Below are positions 62,717-64,000 of a stretch of 64,000 nucleotides of DNA, one piece after another (the first letter of the stretch is position 1; each line of letters begins with the position of its first letter). The stretch spans positions 62,001 to 126,000 of the forward strand of contig NZ_CP042856.1 in the NCBI RefSeq assembly GCF_008001035.1, in the 5' to 3' direction. This stretch comes from Salinibacterium sp. dk2585 (GTDB lineage: Bacteria; Actinomycetota; Actinomycetes; Actinomycetales; Microbacteriaceae). The translations under genes were made by a program, and so were the position numbers. The notes under the pieces were generated by a model. The model was not told the DNA's origin. It searched no databases and worked only from the letters and a program-made list of their open reading frames with translations.

Positions 62717-64000
62717 CGGGCCCGGTCGCCGACCTCCACCTGCTCGACGCCAGCGTCGTCGCGCAGCGGCTTGGGGTCGATCCGGCCGCGGGCCTCTCGA
62801 GCGAGGAGGCGGCTAGGCGCCTCGCTGACGATGGACCCAACGAGCTGCGCGGCGCTCCCCCCGTGCCCGCCTGGCGCAAGTTCCTGGCGCAGTTCCGCGA
62901 ACCCCTCACCTACCTCCTCCTCACGGCCGTAGCGATCTCGCTCATCGCGTGGCTACTGGAGGGGGCGGAGAGCGTGCCCATCGACGCGGTCGTGATCGCC
63001 GCGATCATCGTGCTCAACGCCGTACTCGGCTACACCCAGGAGGCAAAGGCGGAGGATGCCGTGGCGGCGCTCGGCACGATGACCGCGGCGATGTCGACCG
63101 TGATGAGGGACGGCGCGCTGGCGACGGTTCCCTCGGCGGAACTGGTGAGGGGCGACATCCTGGTGCTGGCCGAGGGAGACTCGGTCGGCGCGGACGCGCG
63201 GCTCGTTACCGCGAGCGCACTGCGCATCCAGGAGGCGTCGCTCACGGGAGAGAGCGAGGCTGTCACCAAGTCGGCGGGGACCCTGAGAGGGAGTACCTCG
63301 CTCGGTGATCGCGTGAACATGGTCTACAAGGGCACCTCCGTGGTGCAGGGTGTTGGCCGCGCCGTCGTCACGGGCACCGGAATGCACACCGAGGTGGGGG
63401 CCGTCGCCCAGATGCTCGACGAAACCACGGAGGCCCCAACGCCGCTGCAGATTGAAACCGCGCGCATCGGCAGGATGCTCGGGGTCGTCGTCGTGGCGGT
63501 GGCGCTCGTCGTCATGATCACCATCGTGCTCTTCTCGGGAGTGAGGACACCCAGCGACTTCGTCGTGGTGCTGCTCCTCGGCGTCTCCCTCGCTGTCGCG
63601 GCGGTGCCGGAGGGTCTGCCCACGATCCTCTCGGTCGTGCTGGCGATCGGCGTGCAGCGGATGGCCAAGCGCAACGCTGTCGTGAAGAAGCTCAGTTCGG
63701 TCGAGGCGCTGGGGTCGGCATCGGTGATCTGCACAGACAAGACGGGCACGCTCACGCGCAACGAGATGACGATCGAGCGGGTGGTCACCCTCTCGGGGCG
63801 GGCTGAGATCTCGGGGGTCGGCTACAAGCCCTCGGGAGCCGTGTTGAGCGACGGCGAGGAGCTCTCGGGGCAGCAGCGGCGCGAGGTGCAGGCCGTGCTG
63901 ACCGCGGGGTGCCTCGCCAACAACGCGCAGTTAACTCAGGTGGATGCGGAATGGCGCATCCAGGGTGACCCCACCGAGGCATCCTTTCTGGTCGCGGCGC
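62713..64000 (+). CDS. P-type cation-transporting ATPase, N-terminal part (3' end outside window)
   Basis: The frame stays open to the window end, giving 429 residues of a P2-type cation ATPase, which pumps ions using ATP. Seen are the N-terminal cation-ATPase domain (LGVDPAAGLSSEEAARRLAD), membrane helices near 68-105, the actuator domain with SLTGESEAVTKSAG, helices near 258-305 with VAAVPEGLPTILSVVLAIGV, and the phosphorylation site ICTDKTGTLTRNEM with D342. The PEGL motif suggests a calcium- or monovalent-cation type (P2A-like). The ion is not certain. The start is taken as GTG 62713; GTG 62695 is also in frame. Confidence 0.93.
   Translation, partial: MTGPVADLHLLDASVVAQRLGVDPAAGLSSEEAARRLADDGPNELRGAPPVPAWRKFLAQFREPLTYLLLTAVAISLIAWLLEGAESVPIDAVVIAAIIVLNAVLGYTQEAKAEDAVAALGTMTAAMSTVMRDGALATVPSAELVRGDILVLAEGDSVGADARLVTASALRIQEASLTGESEAVTKSAGTLRGSTSLGDRVNMVYKGTSVVQGVGRAVVTGTGMHTEVGAVAQMLDETTEAPTPLQIETARIGRMLGVVVVAVALVVMITIVLFSGVRTPSDFVVVLLLGVSLAVAAVPEGLPTILSVVLAIGVQRMAKRNAVVKKLSSVEALGSASVICTDKTGTLTRNEMTIERVVTLSGRAEISGVGYKPSGAVLSDGEELSGQQRREVQAVLTAGCLANNAQLTQVDAEWRIQGDPTEASFLVAA

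Noticed and set aside
1-64000. tRNA, rRNA, CRISPR array, prophage, insertion sequence or replication origin
   Set aside because: I saw no cloverleaf-like gene, no spaced direct-repeat array, no transposase or phage gene, and no DnaA-box cluster.

Overview
The window is GC-rich DNA with very tightly packed genes (many 4-base ATGA/GTGA overlaps). It looks like the chromosome of a flagellated, rod-type actinobacterium, most likely a member of the Microbacteriaceae. That assignment is inferred from three things: Gram-positive-type flagellar genes without P- or L-ring genes, menaquinone-type and actinobacterial metabolic genes, and dispersed repeats plus the very frequent words GGATGC/GCATCC, which I associate with that family. 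I see no rRNA, tRNA, CRISPR array, prophage or insertion sequence.

Bases 1-21,100 are one flagellar cluster, all on the + strand. The order is fliD (3' end), fliS, a FliT-like gene, flgB-flgC-fliE-fliF-fliG-fliH-fliI-fliJ-fliK-flgD-flgE, then flbD-motA-motB, then fliM-fliN-fliO-fliP-fliQ-fliR-flhB-flhA, an FlhF-like gene and csrA. Together these encode filament cap and chaperones, rod and hook, MS-ring and switch, the type III export apparatus and ATPase, and the proton-driven stator. Each sub-block (before flgB, flbD and fliM) starts with a sigma-28-type promoter, TAAC-containing -35 box, 11-base spacer, GCCGAYAG. Oddities are an FlhF homologue with no GTP-binding loop, no fliL, a FliM without the CheY-binding peptide, and palindromic repeats inserted inside fliK (twice) and inside the signal-peptide region of fliP.

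Bases 21,356-31,500 hold a rhodanese, a polar amino-acid ABC importer (minus strand), an unknown coiled-coil protein, a hydrolase, a HhH-GPD DNA glycosylase-like protein, a MenE-type ligase, a TetR/NADPH-oxidoreductase divergent pair, an HNH/excalibur surface nuclease and a DUF72 protein. Bases 31,493-46,425 hold a LysR-putA divergent pair (proline catabolism), small membrane and DNA-repair proteins, a CPBP protease, an HExxH membrane protein, a SulP transporter, an MFS exporter, and a sodium:solute symporter with a 42-residue partner. Bases 46,479-50,203 are a GntR(YtrA)-DUF1648-ABC transporter operon. Bases 51,031-64,000 hold an SDR/TetR pair, two CNNM/CBS membrane proteins, an IclR/aromatic monooxygenase pair, a secreted alkaline phosphatase with a WxL-like C-terminal domain next to a DUF916-type anchor protein, an FMN-reductase/MarR pair with clear operators, and the 5' part of a P-type cation ATPase.

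Three genome-scale patterns stand out. Long imperfect palindromes (about 50-100 bases) occur in many gene gaps and even in genes, some sharing sequence. A -10-like hexamer lies 6-7 bases before many start codons, suggesting widespread leaderless transcripts. GGATGC/GCATCC words are so frequent that they appear to dictate codon choice.
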